DNA of 35,000 nt, taken from an uncultured Candidatus Puniceispirillum sp. Lineage in GTDB: Bacteria; Pseudomonadota; Alphaproteobacteria; Puniceispirillales; Puniceispirillaceae. Shown here piece by piece: positions 34,318-35,000 of this stretch (the first letter of the stretch is position 1; each line of letters starts with the position of its first letter). The stretch lies in the NCBI GenBank assembly GCA_905182545.1, contig CAJJBY010000007.1, forward strand, positions 1 through 35,000, given 5' to 3'. The notes beneath the pieces were generated by a model that worked only from the letters and a program-made list of their open reading frames with translations, was not told where the DNA came from and did no database searches. The position numbers and the translations under genes are program-made.

Positions 34318-35000
34318 TTACCCAAAGATTGCTTTTGTTAGGTTGGGCAAGTTAGCGCCATAAAAAGCATCACGGCACATAGATTGATGATCTCGATCAA
34401 AGACGTGGCCCATAACGGAGGCATATGCAGCTCTTACATCAATGGTTGCTGCCAAATCGCGGCCCTCATAAAGCGCTTCTTTCTTCAAACCTGGCCAATC
34501 GCCAAGTATGCGTGATGATGGCAAAAGCCCACCCGCTAGCAATAAAGCTGTCCCATATCCATGCTCTGTGCCCGAGCCACCATTTTGGGCAACTGTGCGC
34601 CCAAACTCTGTCAAAGTGACAATGATAGTGTCGCCGTAGGCTGGCCCTAAATACCGCTTGAGGGCGCCAATTGCGCTATCATACTTTTTCAATTCATCCG
34701 CATGCTGGCCATTATCACCACCTTGAAAGGAGTGGGTGTCAAAACCACCCAAGTCAAAGACCGCAACAGAAGGCCCGCCATCTTGCCTTATCTGCTTCGC
34801 TGCTGTTTTGGCGAGCGACTCAATATCTGTGTGATCACCTCCACCTGTTGTCATTGAAACAGGTCTTGCACGCACTTTTGCCATTGCACCCATGAGGCCA
34901 TCTTCACCATGATAGCTTTGGGCTAATAAAGCCATCACATCAGCCGATGGCATTGGACGTTTTGACGGGTAGAAATTATCGTTATCTACATTGCCGCGAA
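34318..35000 (-). CDS. DUF1501 protein, C-terminal part (5' end outside window)
   Basis: The frame is open from the right edge to TAA at 34318-34320, giving 227 residues. DUF1501 marks are clear: AVFDLGGFDTHSFQGG with a metal-like Asp/His pair, VTLTEFGRTVAQNGG, GTEHGYGTALLLAGG and a C-terminal PNLTKAIFG. These proteins share features with the alkaline phosphatase/sulfatase superfamily, are usually exported by the Tat pathway and are often paired with DUF1800 proteins; their activity is not established. An internal Met at 34953 is not the real start, because family-like sequence (DNFYPSKRP) precedes it. Downstream on the same strand is the GGT gene, after a ~220-base gap. Confidence 0.88.
   Translation of the reverse strand, partial: RGNVDNDNFYPSKRPMPSADVMALLAQSYHGEDGLMGAMAKVRARPVSMTTGGGDHTDIESLAKTAAKQIRQDGGPSVAVFDLGGFDTHSFQGGDNGQHADELKKYDSAIGALKRYLGPAYGDTIIVTLTEFGRTVAQNGGSGTEHGYGTALLLAGGLLPSSRILGDWPGLKKEALYEGRDLAATIDVRAAYASVMGHVFDRDHQSMCRDAFYGANLPNLTKAIFG

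Noticed and set aside
1-35000. CRISPR arrays, tRNA or rRNA genes, prophage
   Set aside because: No regularly spaced repeats, cloverleaf-like segments, ribosomal sequence or phage proteins were seen on either strand by eye.

Overview
The window looks like a piece of a moderate-GC marine-type alphaproteobacterial chromosome, plausibly SAR116-like. That placement is an inference from gene content: two oligopeptide ABC systems, a TauD-type dioxygenase, a dimethylformamidase-like protein and many organic-nitrogen hydrolases. No rRNA, tRNA or phylogenetic marker is present to confirm it. I saw no CRISPR array, insertion sequence, integrase or phage gene.

Layout. 1-2716: the end of an unidentified gene, a CoxG-like SRPBCC protein, then on the minus strand an alpha/beta hydrolase followed by an MFS exporter. 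2845-8362: a complete peptide ABC operon (binding protein, two permeases, two separate ATPases), visibly AT-richer than its surroundings. 8366-12596: three M20-family amidohydrolases: an N-carbamoyl-amino-acid/allantoate amidohydrolase type, a hippurate/IAA-amino-acid hydrolase type, and an AbgB type broken by a frameshift. 12700-13119: a decayed remnant of a GcvT-domain protein. 13120-17430: an aldehyde dehydrogenase behind a LysR regulator, a divergent TauD/TfdA dioxygenase and a TSUP (TauE/SafE) exporter, which together could release a sulfonate's sulfite, oxidise the resulting aldehyde and export the sulfite. 17677-21843: YaaA, an Atm1-type ABC exporter broken by two homopolymer frameshifts, and a second MFS transporter. 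22280-28887: a second peptide ABC operon with a fused double ATPase, ending in a frameshifted amidase. 28884-31007: a dimethylformamidase large-subunit homologue, converging on the amidase. 31375-35000: an Fpg/Nei DNA glycosylase whose catalytic proline fixes an unusual TTG start, a gamma-glutamyltransferase with a probable 5' frameshift, and the C-terminal part of a DUF1501 protein.

How the genes fit together. The dominant theme is capture of organic nitrogen. Two importers for peptide-like solutes sit among six enzymes that cut amide, ureido or gamma-glutamyl bonds (three M20 enzymes, an amidase, a DMFase-like protein and a GGT), with a possible sulfonate module between them. Each importer operon carries a hairpin just after the binding-protein gene, as expected if the binding protein is made in excess of the membrane components.

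Caution: four clear single-base frameshifts, and probably a fifth, occur in otherwise well-conserved genes within 35 kb. Two lie in or next to homopolymers. Either this is an error-prone assembly or several accessory genes are freshly inactivated. Raw reads would decide.
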